Shown in pieces: positions 25,690 through 41,507 of a stretch of DNA of 64,000 bases. The stretch lies in contig NC_133101.1 in the NCBI RefSeq assembly GCF_022965805.1, positions 7,518,569 through 7,582,568 on the forward strand, written 5' to 3'. This DNA is from Primulina eburnea (taxonomy: Eukaryota > Streptophyta > Magnoliopsida > Lamiales > Gesneriaceae). The translations under genes were made by a program, and so were the position numbers. The notes beneath the pieces were generated by a model, which made no database searches, was not told the origin of the DNA, and saw only the letters and a program-made list of their open reading frames with translations. The stretch's first letter is position 1, and every line of letters starts with the position of its first letter.

Positions 25690-26118
25690 TAGTTCATCTT
25701 CGATTACAAAATCTATTTTACGAATTTCCCAAAGCTAGTGATTGTGATTGCCCAAACTCTATATCCAGCTTCAGCTATGGGATTTATATTATCTCTGTGA
25801 TGCTCCAAAAATGCACCAAAGCTATGGACAAGAAGAATAGCTGGACCTTCACAACCAGCAACATTATACTCAGAACATAAAATCAATCTTCTCCATCAAT
25901 ATCTGGAATGATAGATACCTCCATCAAAGAAACAGCACCAGCTGCTGAATATCCAAACGGAGATAAGAATCCACCATTTCGTTCTTTCTCATATTTGACA
26001 GCTTCATAGTAAACTTTCCTCCTGGAAATTATACCAAGAAGAAGGACAGAACAAAATAGCACTTGAAATGATGCTCCTTCACGTTTTTCAGCTTGGCGTA
26101 GCTTTTCATGTACCCTGC
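25690..26118 (-). pseudogene. Relic of a photolyase/alpha-beta hydrolase fusion gene
   Basis: After a good 3' splice site (TTATGTTGCAG/GGTACATG at about 26117) the minus strand reads VHEKLRQAEKREGASF, SRRKVYYEAVKYEKERNGGF, LSPFGYSAAGAVSLMEV, then an in-frame TGA (GED*FYVLS) and a shift into CEGPAILLVHSFGAFLEHHR and AEAGYRVWAIT. The second block is the start of an alpha/beta hydrolase domain (HxFGxxLEH near the oxyanion region). From memory this architecture matches the plant photolyase-plus-hydrolase protein At4g25290, whose Arabidopsis neighbour is the UMP-CMP kinase homologue. Stop, frameshift and truncation (no downstream hydrolase) make it non-functional. The upstream intron is followed by repeats and a retrotransposon LTR rather than the expected exons. 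Confidence 0.65.
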
Positions 26119-26317
26119 AACATAAGATTTTGGTATGAGATAGGTAATTTCTGAAGCCATAACATGATGTTGAACACTTGAAATAAGTGAATAACGTCAG
26201 ATAGTTTTAGCAGAAACCCGAGAAAAAAAATGTGTTCGATTCAAATTTTTTGTTGCATGATGTACCCACCTAGGCAGTTGACGATCATCCACCGTCTCCA
26301 TTTTTAGAAGATCGGTG

Positions 26318-26445
26318 GCTCTAGTTGGTGCTGGGAAAATCGGCCGCCTAGACGGTCTAGGCACTACCTAGATATTTTTAAAATTAATTGATATATTTTT
26401 AAAAAAAAAAAAACCACATAGCGCCTAAGCTTTTAGAACCTTGGT
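26318..26445. repeat. Degenerate CCTAGGCG-type repeat
   Basis: GGCCGCCTAGACGGTCTAGGCACTACCTAG at the left, AGCGCCTAAGCTTTTAGAACCTTGG at the right around an AT-rich middle; resembles the termini of the better element at 29519-30141. No clean flanking duplication seen. Confidence 0.5.
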
Positions 26446-26619
26446 ACCCCACTATCTGTTCAAGATAGGGATAAAACAAACCAAGTCCACAGCAAGAAAG
26501 ACACGTACTCCTGAAAGTCATCCCCAGAAATTCCCTCCAGGTATCGCGAACATGCAGCCGAAGAATTCGACACAAAACTTACCCCACCTCCCCTAAGTTG
26601 TCTTGCTGTGTTATAATGC

Positions 26620-27048
26620 TGATATGAGTCAAAAATATGCATGGTGTGTGTGTACGTCTTTCGAATTTTATGCATGTTGTTGTGTACTCGAACACCCCCA
26701 CTTGCTGAGTATTTCCCAAAATACTCACCCCTTACAACCCTTTCCAGATAAATCTGAAGATAAATCAGAGGAACAGGTCGAGGAAGAAGAGTCGGACCAG
26801 TTTTGGGGCTGGTGAAATTAATTATATTTCGAATTTTGCTGCAAAGATTTAAGAATTTTAGTAGGTTTATTTTATTGTAAACGCTTCCACAATTTATTCA
26901 ATTTATTCAGTTGTAAAGACAATGGTTGTTTTTGCGAATTTATGAAATAAACTGGTTTCGGTTTATACTGTGCTACAAGGCTTGTCGTTTTTCGATTTTG
27001 TGATTGATGAGCGATGCCGGTGTCAATCCCGAGTTTCGGGGCGTGACA
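26620..27048 (+). repeat. Truncated Ty3/gypsy LTR (3' part)
   Basis: Matches the arrangement of the 11.3-kb element's LTR: CACTTGCTGAGTATTTCC..., GAGGAAGAAGAGTCGGACCAG, TTTTGGGGCTGGTGA, AATAAA-like 3' end, GATGCCGGTGTCAATCC and the terminal GGGGCGTGACA (27048). It is clearly diverged from the complete element and lacks the LTR start, so it is a different, older copy of a related family. It sits where the upstream exons of the photolyase/hydrolase relic would be expected. Confidence 0.75.
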
Positions 27049-27341
27049 GAAGTAACTGCATGCATGCAAAAAAGTTCGGCAGGCCAAACGAGAGAATTCA
27101 AGCATAGAAGTAACTGCATTCACGAATACATGATTCCTTCTAATCACAGACAAAAGCACAATGAGTTTCTCAGATAAATGTTCCTTTAATATGCAGACAT
27201 GGAGAGGTGTTTTGCCTTCTATTCAAACAGCATTATTTTTTAGTCAAAGATAGTGCTTTTCCACCTATTTTGACCCCACGGAATTTTATTTTATCATCCC
27301 TACAAACAAGGATCCAATAAATTATAACACTTTAAAAAAAG

Positions 27342-27500
27342 ACAAAAACTCATGTGAGATGGTCTCACAGATCTTATTTTATGAGACGTGATTTTATTTG
27401 GATCATCCATGAAAAACTATTACTTTTTATTGTGAATATTGATAGGATTGATCCATCTCACATATTAGAATCCGTGAAACGATCTCACACGAGATTCACC
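27342..27500 (-). repeat. GAGACCGTCTCAC-family MITE, copy B (reverse orientation)
   Basis: ACTCATGTGAGATGGTCTCACAGATC at the left, GTGAAACGATCTCACACGAG at the right, with the family core GGATCATCCATGAAAAACTATTACTTTTTATTGTGAATATTG in reverse orientation. Confidence 0.8.
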
Positions 27501-27711
27501 CTTGAAAAAAAGTTCTATTCTAACCAAAAGGTATCACATGCAGGTTATTGTTATTTAATTTTCAAAAAAAAAAATTAAAAAATATTTTACGCAAATAAGA
27601 AAACATGGAATAAACGTTGTCGACACCTGAATGGAGTGTCATAAAATATCTCCTACGTTTTAACCTCCGTAAAAGTAAAAAATAGTCTTACCCAACCCCA
27701 ACATCAATGTC

Positions 27712-27818
27712 ATAATAATAATAATAATAATAATAAAATTTCGGTTCTACATATCTCGTGTTACACCAATCAATAACGATTTTCGTTCTACATATCTCGT
27801 GTTACACTAATCGATTGT
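27712..27818 (+). repeat. (TAA)n microsatellite followed by a 40-bp tandem duplication
   Basis: About eight TAA units (27712-27736) run into two copies of TTTCG(G)TTCTACATATCTCGTGTTACACCAATC. No gene overlaps it. Confidence 0.8.
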
Positions 27819-28561
27819 GAAAGTTCCGTTTCCAAAAGATTTGCGTATTCGAAATAAAATCGAAATGAAAAATTTGAACTTAAAGATGAAAAAATCCGAA
27901 GTATCTTCGGGCCATTCTCATGAATTGTTTGTTTTTTTGCTATAAATAGAATTATTCAGGTCAATCATCTTAACTAATGATCCGATTTCTGTTGGAAAGT
28001 GTTTGTAAAGAATACAGGGGGAAAAACAGAGATCAACTGCAACTTTAATATCAATTACCAGTAACACTGCCAAATCGTGCAACATTGCCACAACAATCAC
28101 GATCACTTGCTCTGTTTTGACGCAAATCTGATGAAACACAGTCACCACAATTTTTTCGTAAATGGTATTCATGTCCACAATTCTTACAATGTAATATGCC
28201 ATGGAGCATGAATAAAGTTTTGAATTACGCGAATGACTCCTAAGTTCCTAAGACGTTCAAAGAGAACAATACAACCGTGTCTTCCAGATTAGAGCTAAAG
28301 TTGCACATTCCTCCAAGTTTAGCAAAGTTGCCACGCGAGCAATGTGATATCCCGACAATTTATGCATCAACGTTCATCACTCAAAAGTAGAAAACTATTC
28401 AACACAATTTGGAAAATAACCACATTCCATGTCATTAATAGTTCGACATCCAAAATTTAAATAGCAAAAAAGAAACAATGCTACATATCTTAAACCACTC
28501 CCGAGTCCTCTGGTTGCACATATTAAAAACAGAAACTGGGAAAATACAACGAATGGGAGGT

Positions 28562-30909
<2,348 letters not shown>

Positions 30910-31127
30910 GTTTTCGCCTGTGAATACCTGTGCAGATACAGAGACGAGAAAAAGACGTATCAATTTACATTATCACAAAACGAAATCACAAAATCAAGTC
31001 GATGATGGAATAAATCAAATGAACTGCAATGATTGCAGCTCGGACATCACCTGATGAGGAAAACCGAAGATCGAGACGGCGGCTAAGCTGAGAATCCGTG
31101 GAGTTTTAGCAGGTAAAATTTTAGTTC

Positions 31128-31229
31128 ATTTATAAAAGCTAGGGTTTAGGCGAACTTTAAATGGACCGAGCGGTAATGGGCCTAGTCCATTCACCTTGGA
31201 ATAGATGTGTGTTTGTAGATGGATGGGCC
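31128..31229 (-). promoter_or_regulatory. RPS20 core promoter: TATA, telo-box and two Site II elements
   Basis: Reading toward the gene on the minus strand: Site II motifs TGGGCC/GGCCCA at 31224-31229 and 31177-31182, a telo-box (AAACCCTA, 31140-31147) and a TATA-like TTTATAAAT (31128-31136). This combination is the known signature of plant ribosomal protein and other growth-linked promoters (TCP and telo-box binding factors). Confidence 0.7.
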
Positions 31230-31928
31230 AACCCCAATTTTACTGTCATACTGAAACCTGACGCATTGGCATTCCAATTATTTGGACATATTATTTTTCT
31301 TATTATAATGATTCCGGCATATATTTTTTTGCAATTTAAGCATACTGCTACAGGTTAAGTGTAATCAATATATTTAATTGTATTAAAATTTAATAAGTTG
31401 GGGTATCAGTGGAAGCAAGTTATATAGGGTTACAAAGATCAGAGTAAGATTAGGAGAGGTTTTTCATTAAGAAGATTAAATTTGAAAAATATATGTTTTA
31501 CTAAAAAATATAATATATAAGCGATGTAAAAACAAATGAAATTATAAATCGAATTTAGTAATTTAAATATTTAACATTGCTAAATCGTGCGTGTTTTAAA
31601 ATTTAAAGTTGCATTTTTGAAGTTTTTGTTGCCAACTGTGGGAAAAGAATTGAAACGAGATAATATGCATAACATTTGAAGCCCCTAGCAAGCCAAGTTC
31701 ATCAAAACATTAAACCACATCTTGTAAAGGGCAAAATCGTTAGCAGAAAGTGGTTTATAGAACTATTTGTCCAAGTTATCGAAAACTTTAAGTTGGATTA
31801 GCTTCGAAAAACTGAAATAATGCAAATGGTTTTCTCATAATCTAAATTATAAAAATAGTAATACACGATTGTTTCTGTTTACAATGTTAAGACACTGAAA
31901 AAAAAGAACTAAGATAAAAGGCAGGAGA

Positions 31929-34900
31929 TCAATGATGGCCATTTTTATCATTTTGTTCCGACTCCTCTGCATCCTCAAACCGCTGATCATCTATCTGAAG
32001 CTGCACGAAATAGGTTACATTGAATTATACATCAATGTACCACACAGGCAACGGTTCTCGAAGAACACACACCTACAAGATGTGTATGAATTGCACAAGT
32101 TCTCGACAATTGTGTGAGATTACGAAAGAAATCATCCACATTTAGTTTCGTAGACAATAATTTAATTTGGCGGTGAAATTATGCCAAATAACAAAGAAAA
32201 TGACATGCTATCCCTATATCCTTTTACTTTTTATAGTGATAACTATGAAAGTAGTAGATTAGTAATGCAAAATTTAAAACTATTTTCGATGCAGCTGCAT
32301 CAACTCAACACATATATACCTGAACGACAGAATGGGATAAGTCGTTATTTCCATTAGCTCCGATTGTGTGCGTTGAATTTTGGGAGATAGTGAATTCAGA
32401 ATCCTCATCGTCTGCAGTCATTAAGCAAGAAAGGGTTAAAAGCACAAAAAGATTGATTGAACAAGGGCATTTAAATATATGGGTACCTGAACCCTCATTT
32501 TCCAACTGATCAGCACCGAAATTCCAGTTGTGTCCTTCGCCGTCATCATCTGAAAGCACAAAAAAATTAGCAAAATTTCAAAAGATAATATTTTCTTAAC
32601 TTCGTTCAAGAGACTATAAATCACCTTCAATGGGGTCAGGATTAAGCTCAGCACATTCACAAAATATTGCGAACAGTGTATCCACTGTTTAATATGTTGA
32701 CAGAAGATTATTATCCACCCGATAAAAAAATGTGTGCAGAACATCAAAAAGGATTGCATACTTGTCCTTAAAAAAAAGAGAAAAAGATTGGCCAAACATA
32801 CCTTGGTTAGGATCCGAAGGCACGAGTCTCATCTCAGTAATCTTTGATAAATCTAAATTATTGTTACTATCGGAATCTGAATCATCCATTTCATCATCCT
32901 CCGCTCCACTCTCAATCTTCACAAGTCATAGCAAATTATAATGCATCATAATGAGTGAATTGAGTATTAGAACTTAAATGTATAAGCATGCAGAGGAACA
33001 AAAACATGACTTCAATTCCAGTTCGACGCTGGTGATTTATTCAGTTGAGAAAAAATGGAATATGATTCGGAATAATATGCAGTACAAGACCGTAGCCTGT
33101 TGATTAAAAGAAACATACATAGCTTTAACTGGTGATGGTTTTGTGCATAAAACACAATACCTGGTACAATTTTATCATGGAAAAATATTCATGTGTAATC
33201 CACAGGAGATTACAAGCTTAAGAACTACTTTCAAGGATGCATTCATACAGAAAATTACCGACAAGAATTATACAAATAGCATATCTGTACATTATACTAA
33301 AGTAGGATGCCTTAAAACTACTTATGTTTGGTCTAATGTTACAGAAATAACATCTAACATCTACTATAGTGTTTACCTTAAATCTTGAGTCAACCAGTTT
33401 GTTTGAATTTTGCATACTAAAAATAAAATTACTTTTATTCTAGATGACTATTAAATTAGTCAGTTTTCAAACATTATAAGCACCCCATTCAATATCCATG
33501 TGTTGTATCGTAGCATTCTCTCAACCCAAGTTAGTGGGGTGTATTCAATGTAGAGATTTAATGACTTTCAATGACTTTTTTAAATGATAGATTTCCATGG
33601 ATTTGGTAGATTTTTATTGACTTTTGTAGAATCTCACAGATTTGTAAATATAATTCCATGGAGTTTTGTAGACTTTTTGCAAGATTTTGATAGATATTTG
33701 TAGACTTTTGTAGACTTTTTCCAAAAAAATTACAATTCAATTTAACAAAATCAAAATTTCAATATATATTATTTCTTCGAACTAGTAATTATTTAACATA
33801 AATAACATCTTCACTTTGAAATAAATTTATTTATTTAAAAAGTAAATATGTTTAATATATGAAAAAAATCACAATTCAATTTAACAAAATTAAAATTATG
33901 AAATTTGATAAATTTTAAGCAGTTTTTTTATGAAAAAATCTAAGGTTCGTTATTGTGAATATGATCAACGTCACTCCACATCCATATGCCATTATATTTT
34001 GGAAGGTGGTGAGCAAGATATAGATGCATATAAAAATTTATTTTAAGAAAACAAAGCCTCGTCATATGATGCATTTCCTCCTCACCTTCCAAGATATAGA
34101 TGCATATAAAATTAAAATAGAATTTTATATCCTAATTCCTGACCACGGTGAAATCATCCGCTAAGATTGAAAGATAGGACATAAAAATTGTTACTATCAT
34201 TCAAAAACTGATAGGACATAAAAATTGTTATTATCAAATGATATGACATAAAAATTGTTACTATCAAAATTTCACATAATTATTTGAAATATAAAATATC
34301 CTAACATAAGACGAACTATAACATATGAATCCCATTTTATTTTCCCATCCGTAATAACAATCGTTGAGAATTATTGAGAAGATAGAAAACCAGATATTTT
34401 CCACTGGTCGAGTAATGTCCAGTGGCCTCGACGTTATTTCCCTCCAAGAAATTAGTATACCAACGACCAAAAAGCTTCTCATATCTTTCAAATCTTTGTC
34501 GTTCTAGTATGCAGATGGAGTGATACGTACATTTTCAAGTATTTTTTCAAATAGCGCCATATATTTTTTCTCTCAGATTCGTGGATCAACTCACCATGAT
34601 TTGAATATATTGAAATCATAATATATTTTTTTATCAAATCAATAACGATTCAAGAAAAGATTCATACCTTTGAAATTTGGAGAAACCCTCGATTTGTCTT
34701 TAGAGGGGAGAAAACAGCGTCTTTTGAGTGAGAAAGAGAGATATATGAGTGAGAATGAGAAAACACTGTTTTTTATTCTATTAAAAGTCTACCAAAATCT
34801 CTAGGGTGAGTAAAAGACAATTTTTGAGTTTTTATAGTTGTACCTAGAGTTTTAAAGTTTGTACATAGAGAATTATATTAGAATCATTATAAATCTATGG

Positions 34901-35911
34901 AAATATTGGATACCTATAGATTTTTATAGATTTTTAAAAAGTCAAGTTTGAATACCACTATACTTTTCATGACTCTAGAAAAATCTAATTTGGATACCAC
35001 AAAACTTTTATAGAGTTTATAAAAGTCTATGTTCAATACCTCTAGACTTTTAAACTCTACAAAAGTCAATAAAAGTAATTAAATTTCCAAGGTTGAATAC
35101 ATTGTTCAAACACTCAATTCCTTCATTTCAAGTTCACGAGTATAGAATCACTTAGTGACACCTGAAACCAAAACTTGCCCACACCCCGAACTGAAGACTT
35201 AATACAATCCAACTTGCATGCACAAACTCTCACTTACCGACTTTGATGCTTCTCTTTATAACTGAAAAAAATTCATGCTCTTGGAAACGAGGGAAAAAAA
35301 TTGGAATTTGAACTATAGAGGTTTTATGATATTTACAGCTCTAATGTCGCGAGTGCAGATAGAAGTCCCTCTCTTTCAAAAATATATGCACTGGTAAGCA
35401 AGTTTATCCATAAACATTCACTACTACTAAAAACAGAAACGTAATAGAGACAATAAATTCTCGAACAGAAACATATGAATAAAAAATCAACAAACGGCGA
35501 GCTGGATTGGTGAAAGTATGTTCACCTGAGCATAAATACAAGGAGAAGGGTAAGTCTCTGGGTCTCTCGATACCGCATGAAGAGACACCGACACGATATC
35601 CACCGCGTAACCTTTAGCCCTGTCTGTGTCACTCAACCAAACAACTCGCCTTCGCCCAAGCAACGAAAAACAATCACACAAACAGCAACTAAAATTGCCG
35701 AATCACACATAAAAAAGGGAATTAAACACACAAATGAAATATACTTAGTGGAGATGTAGAGAGTGCCGGGGAATTCAGGAGGTCGGTTGCCGAGAACGAT
35801 AGAGACTCCCGGCTGCATGTGCATCAGTTCCTCACCATTGTCTTCGTCAAAAAATGGTTGACCGGCGTCTCCGCCGGCTCTTTCAGTCACAAAACGGAGC
35901 CCGGCAGCCAT
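31929..35911 (-). CDS. ICln / methylosome subunit pICln homologue, 7 exons
   Basis: Exons (minus): 35745-35911, 35526-35649, 32802-32916, 32625-32684, 32487-32549, 32320-32411, 31929-32000; GT..AG introns, 693 nt, 230 residues. The N-terminal half is the PH-like ICln domain (GEELMHMQPGVSIVLGN, PPEFPGTLYIST, RVVWLSDTDRAKGYAVD, SLHAVSRDPETYPSPCIYAQ), followed by an acidic Ser/Asp loop (EDDEMDDSDSDSNNN), the strand LSKITEMRLVPSDPNQ, a helix (TLFAIFCECAELNPDP), a GHNW motif and an acidic tail. In other eukaryotes pICln chaperones Sm proteins for PRMT5-dependent snRNP assembly; the older chloride-conductance name reflects early assays. Length and exon order fit the plant family. Intron 2 (32917-35525) is unusually long because it holds a 1.6-kb repeat element. 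Confidence 0.93.
33536..35107. mobile_element. Long terminal-inverted-repeat DNA element in ICln intron 2
   Basis: Left end GGGGTGTATTCAATGTAGAGATTTAATGAC..., right end (reverse complement) ...CAATGTATTCAACCTTGGAAATTTAATTAC...; both continue into degenerate TTTTGTAGACTTTT / AAAAGTCTA words for some 200 bp on each side. The middle (33.95-34.6 kb) differs in character and includes three copies of GATAGGACATAAAAATTGTTACTATCA (34173-34266). No coding frame of note. PIF/Harbinger-like by terminus, but no clean target duplication was found. Confidence 0.6.
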
Positions 35912-36297
35912 CTAATTTCCGGTGCCTTCTTGGCTTAGCTGGTTTTGGAGTGGTTGCGAGTAATCAAGGATTATTCGGGGTTTTGCTGATGACGAAATAT
36001 ATTTATTTCTTTTAATCAGGCAGAACTCGTTGTTTTTGTTCAAATAAATCATACTGACAACCTCGTTTGAGAAGATCGCACACCTAATTGTATTTACAAT
36101 CAAAACTTGTGTGATGAATGAAATAATTCAAGGACATATTTATCTAAAATTGGTATCGATTAACATGGTTTTTAAGATTTTTTTATTAATTTAGTTTTTG
36201 TCCAAATCAATTCAATTGGTATATTTTTGAAACAGCAATTGGCCTTAATCTGCAAGGATTGTAAATAGGCTGCTGATCGCACACCACCGGTTGAGAG

Positions 36298-36480
36298 GGA
36301 TTATTTCACCCTGCCCGTGCAGGCAGTGCCTGCACAGGAAGGAAACGGCCCAGATCACTCCACATGAGTGATCCGGGCCCACCACCATGTATAAAAAAAA
36401 AAAAAAAATTAGCTCAAATTTTTCCGAGCCGCTAGATCTACCCTGCGGACACTGCCCGCAGGGGTAGGGTCTACTTTACC
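36298..36480. mobile_element. Small Mutator-like MITE between ICln and RPS13
   Basis: 183 bp flanked by a 9-bp direct repeat GGTTGAGAG (36289-36297 and 36481-36489). Imperfect inverted termini GGATTATTTCACCCTGCCCG and (reverse complement) GGTAAAGTAGACCCTACCCC are followed by GC-rich hairpins (GTGCAGGCAGTGCCTGCAC; CCTGCGGACACTGCCCGCAGG). The 9-base duplication favours Mutator-type mobilisation. Confidence 0.65.
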
Positions 36481-36895
36481 GGTTGAGAGATGGTTTGGCA
36501 CCGAAAACTAAGTTGTGTATCAGAACTTTGTAGAGTTATTATCCAAAAGCCAAAACTCAGTTTAATGGTAATAAGTTTGAAAGGCAAATATTATCTATTT
36601 TAAAAACCACTATATTTTGTCATTATATCTTTTAAAGAAATATCACTTTAAATCTTTCATTTCATTTAGGAAAAAAAACATTTTAAAGAAAAACGAATTG
36701 TAACAAACTTCAACACAAAAAGAAAAACGACAGACTCAAATTTGACATTCATTTTGAAGTGAACACAATACCATTGTCAAACAAAATGACTCGACCTATA
36801 AGAACACATTATGCCAATTGCCCTAGTATATCGCCTGGCTGCAGTTGTAACCATCTTGAATTTTCATCCAAGCTACCCCAGGCGATGGAACTGAT

Positions 36896-38498
<1,603 letters not shown>

Positions 38499-38592
38499 TG
38501 TGGCGGAGGAGACGGCGGCGACGCTGCAATGCGTTCACTAAATAAAGTTCAGTTGCCTCTGGAACACACAGAACGCCACAATGGCAAATGCT

Positions 38593-38686
38593 TTAGGGTT
38601 TTATCATGAGGCGAAACGATACCACCTTCTGCGGCCCAATATTATCTTGACTTACACAATCTAATTTTTCTATTATATAATGGGCC
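38593..38686 (-). promoter_or_regulatory. RPS13 promoter: telo-box and two Site II elements
   Basis: Telo-box AAACCCTAA (minus strand, 38593-38601) about 95 bp upstream of the ATG, GGCCCA-type Site II motifs at 38633-38638 and 38681-38686. Same motif pair as upstream of RPS20. Confidence 0.65.
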
Positions 38687-38699
38687 ACCAAAAAGGCCT

Positions 38700-41380
38700 G
38701 GTCCAAATATAACCGATCCTAAAATCGATAATTCGGAATTAAAACCGCTTGCATACGGTTTCGGAATTAAACCGATAGTTATAAAAATTTCCTTGTGGAG
38801 GTTTGTTTTGTTTTGAATGCGTGTATTTCGATATTAAAGTTAAATAGGATGATTTTGAATACAATTTATTTATTTTTATTAGGTTCATTAACCAAACAAA
38901 TTGCGTTGTTCACTAGAAATATTGTTATTTTTAAACAAATATTCTCATTCATCTTTTGAATATTGATGTTTCATTAGATTTTACGATCCTAATTCCTAAA
39001 TCACCATACAAATTATTTTTTAAAAAACAAGCACCATACGTTCGAATCATTTATAATTGACATGCATAGATAAAAATCAGGGGTTTCCAAAGAAATTAGG
39101 TTCCTTCATCACAATTAATGACAAAGACATAACATCGAACACCATGTATGCATGCTTGAATCTCGTCCAAACACCCACTTTTCTCAACAGAGAAAACCCA
39201 ATAAAACCAGAAAATGAAAAAGGCCAGCAGAGAAAACCCCATAAAACCAGAAAATGAAAAAGGGGAAAAACAGAGAGTAAGTCTGTCAGACAACTGCAAG
39301 ACCACCTCGACCCACGTCAGGTCGAGAACGATCCTCTACTGGTCCAGTGGTTCCGCAGAACCATGAAATTGTTAATCACGCTCTGATCGTGCAGTCATAA
39401 CTCATCCACCAGACTTGGTTTCCTGCCTCCTTAGAACTCAAGGACACAGAGGTACGAGCCTATAGAACAGATCCTGTTCAAGTAAGGTCGTGAACTACAC
39501 CCGTGGCTTTCAGATATATAACAAGCTTCTCTGCTTTATGATTGATCGATGTGGGATTAATTATGATCGTATAAGTAATAAGATTGGTTGCGTCATTTAG
39601 CGGTGTGCTTAGCAAAATTTCAATCAAATGGTTTATATTAGTTTTTTTTATTGAGTTTAACAGGCAACTTCTGATTGCAAATATCTACCAAATGTAAAAT
39701 TAATTTGTGTTGAGTTACAATAAATAATTGTTGGGTAAAACGATCGAATTATGACGTTTAAACTCCTATACGGTGTAAAAGACTTTAATTATACTATTAT
39801 ATCAGCTATATGCCTATATCTTTTCGTAAAACAGCAAACGTTCGGTCCTACAATTAGTATCACGGTCAATTCATGAGTTCGATTCTCATTTATTGTAATG
39901 AGTGCAATTATTCGGAGAGAGATTGTTAAGGTACAATATTTGTCCATGCTGAGTAAATCGATCAAATTATGATGTTTGGACTGTCATGCAGTTTAAAAAA
40001 TTTGAGTTAGTTACCACCAACTATTAATTTTTGATAAAACAACAAACTTTCACCCGTACAACTTTGCATTAAATTTACAACATATATTTCGTTTCAAGTT
40101 AATTTTAAATAATTACATGAAATTAATAAAATTAGATAAATTTGTTTTGGTAAGTTATATTCTATCGAAATTAAATCCTTCTATAAGACGTTCTGTATTA
40201 TGATATAATGGATCTGGGTTTACAAATTTAACTAAATATACATAAATTTCAAAATTATATATAAAAATGTGAATATTTATCTTGTTATTATTTCAAAAAC
40301 ATGCCAATTGATTAAAAAAAATTAATTATTTTAAAAACAAAATCATGAAGAAAGTTTTCCAACAACAAACAAACATAAAATTTGACAATTCGAAGTTTTG
40401 TCATGATGACTTACGGAATGGTTTTTTAGATTAAACAAAAACTTGTTGATTTATTTGGATATAAAAATTCTATGGTCGTTTTTGCACGTTTATCCTTACT
40501 GTTTCATCAAAGAGACCATTTGATATGTTACCAAACATTATGTGTTTCGTATCGGAATTTTGCGGTTTCGATCTTCAAAACTCGTGGAAAAAAATACGAT
40601 TTACATCGAAATTCAGATATAAAATAAAGATTTTTCGAAAGATGGTCCGGGCTATTACCGAGGTATCAATCATGGAAGAGATAGGTCTTCTTTCCTGAAT
40701 TATCAAAAGACAAATTCCAATGTAGTCATATTAAAGATTTGAAATGGTTTCGAATCTATGATAATTAATAAATTTATAACTTGTTCTTCTACCAGTGCTT
40801 TTTTCCATTATTGTGCCATGACCGTATGTGTTTTAGTATTTTCTTTTACTTTTATTACAAGCCATACAATTATTTCATTTATAGTAATATTGCTTCAACT
40901 AATTATTTTAATCTTTCCAAACAAATTCTATATTTCGATAGAATTATATAACAAAAATATTTATTTCATAATTTTGAACGATTAGTTGAAGTTTAAATCT
41001 AAAATTTCCATTTTTTCGACTTTTGATTTCTAGTTTTTAAAGTGTGCTCTATATATAATAATTATTTAACAATAATCTTTATTCGTATTAAATATATATA
41101 TTTAATATATTTATTCATGAAAAGTTATTAAAACAAAATAATCATATGGGCTACTTTCAACCACAACTGAAATAAACAAGCAGAATTTGTCAAAAATAAT
41201 ATTAATAAACCAGCAGAAGATTTCAATTTCATCAACTGAACTAAATAACAGTAACAAATCCCAGTTCATACATATAAAATACAAGTTTTACACAACAGAA
41301 GAAAAACTCACAAGAAATGTAAGGATACCAGAAGTCACTCCTACCCTACAGTCGCCTAAACAAGAAACAGAATAACTTCT
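38700..41380. other. Intergenic stretch without a recognised gene
   Basis: AT-rich. It contains a two-copy 38-bp tandem repeat (39188-39265, AGAGAAAACCCCATAAAACCAG), a GC-richer segment at 39290-39530 that I could not identify (no domain in any frame), and the SINE-like pair at 39.7-40.05 kb. The end of the interval probably includes the 3' UTR of the AHL gene. Confidence 0.55.
39728..40050 (+). repeat. Two direct copies of a SINE-like repeat
   Basis: TTGGGTAAAACGATCGAATTATGACGTTTAAACTCCTATACGGTGTAAAAGA (39730) and GAGTAAATCGATCAAATTATGATGTTTGGACTGTCATGCAGTTTAAAAAA (39951) align, each followed by a GATAAAAC/CGTAAAAC..AGCAAACGTT-type block. Between them GAGTTCGATTCTCA looks like a polymerase III B-box. 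Confidence 0.45.
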
Positions 41381-41507
41381 AATCGTGATCGACTATGCTC
41401 TGTAACGACGAGGAGTCCTCGCTTTGTAAAAGGGTCAGAAGAAGTGAGCCTAAGGCTTTCTAAACCTAAGATAATGATAGGCACATGGCATATGATCAGC
41501 AAGTTAT

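Noticed and set aside
36845..36892. Inverted repeat TCGCCTGG...CCAGGCGA just after the RPS13 stop
   Set aside because: Arms of only 8 bp with a 40-base loop; likely chance.
39296..39530. GC-richer segment that looked like a gene fragment
   Set aside because: Stops in all frames within short distance and no recognisable motif; no claim made.
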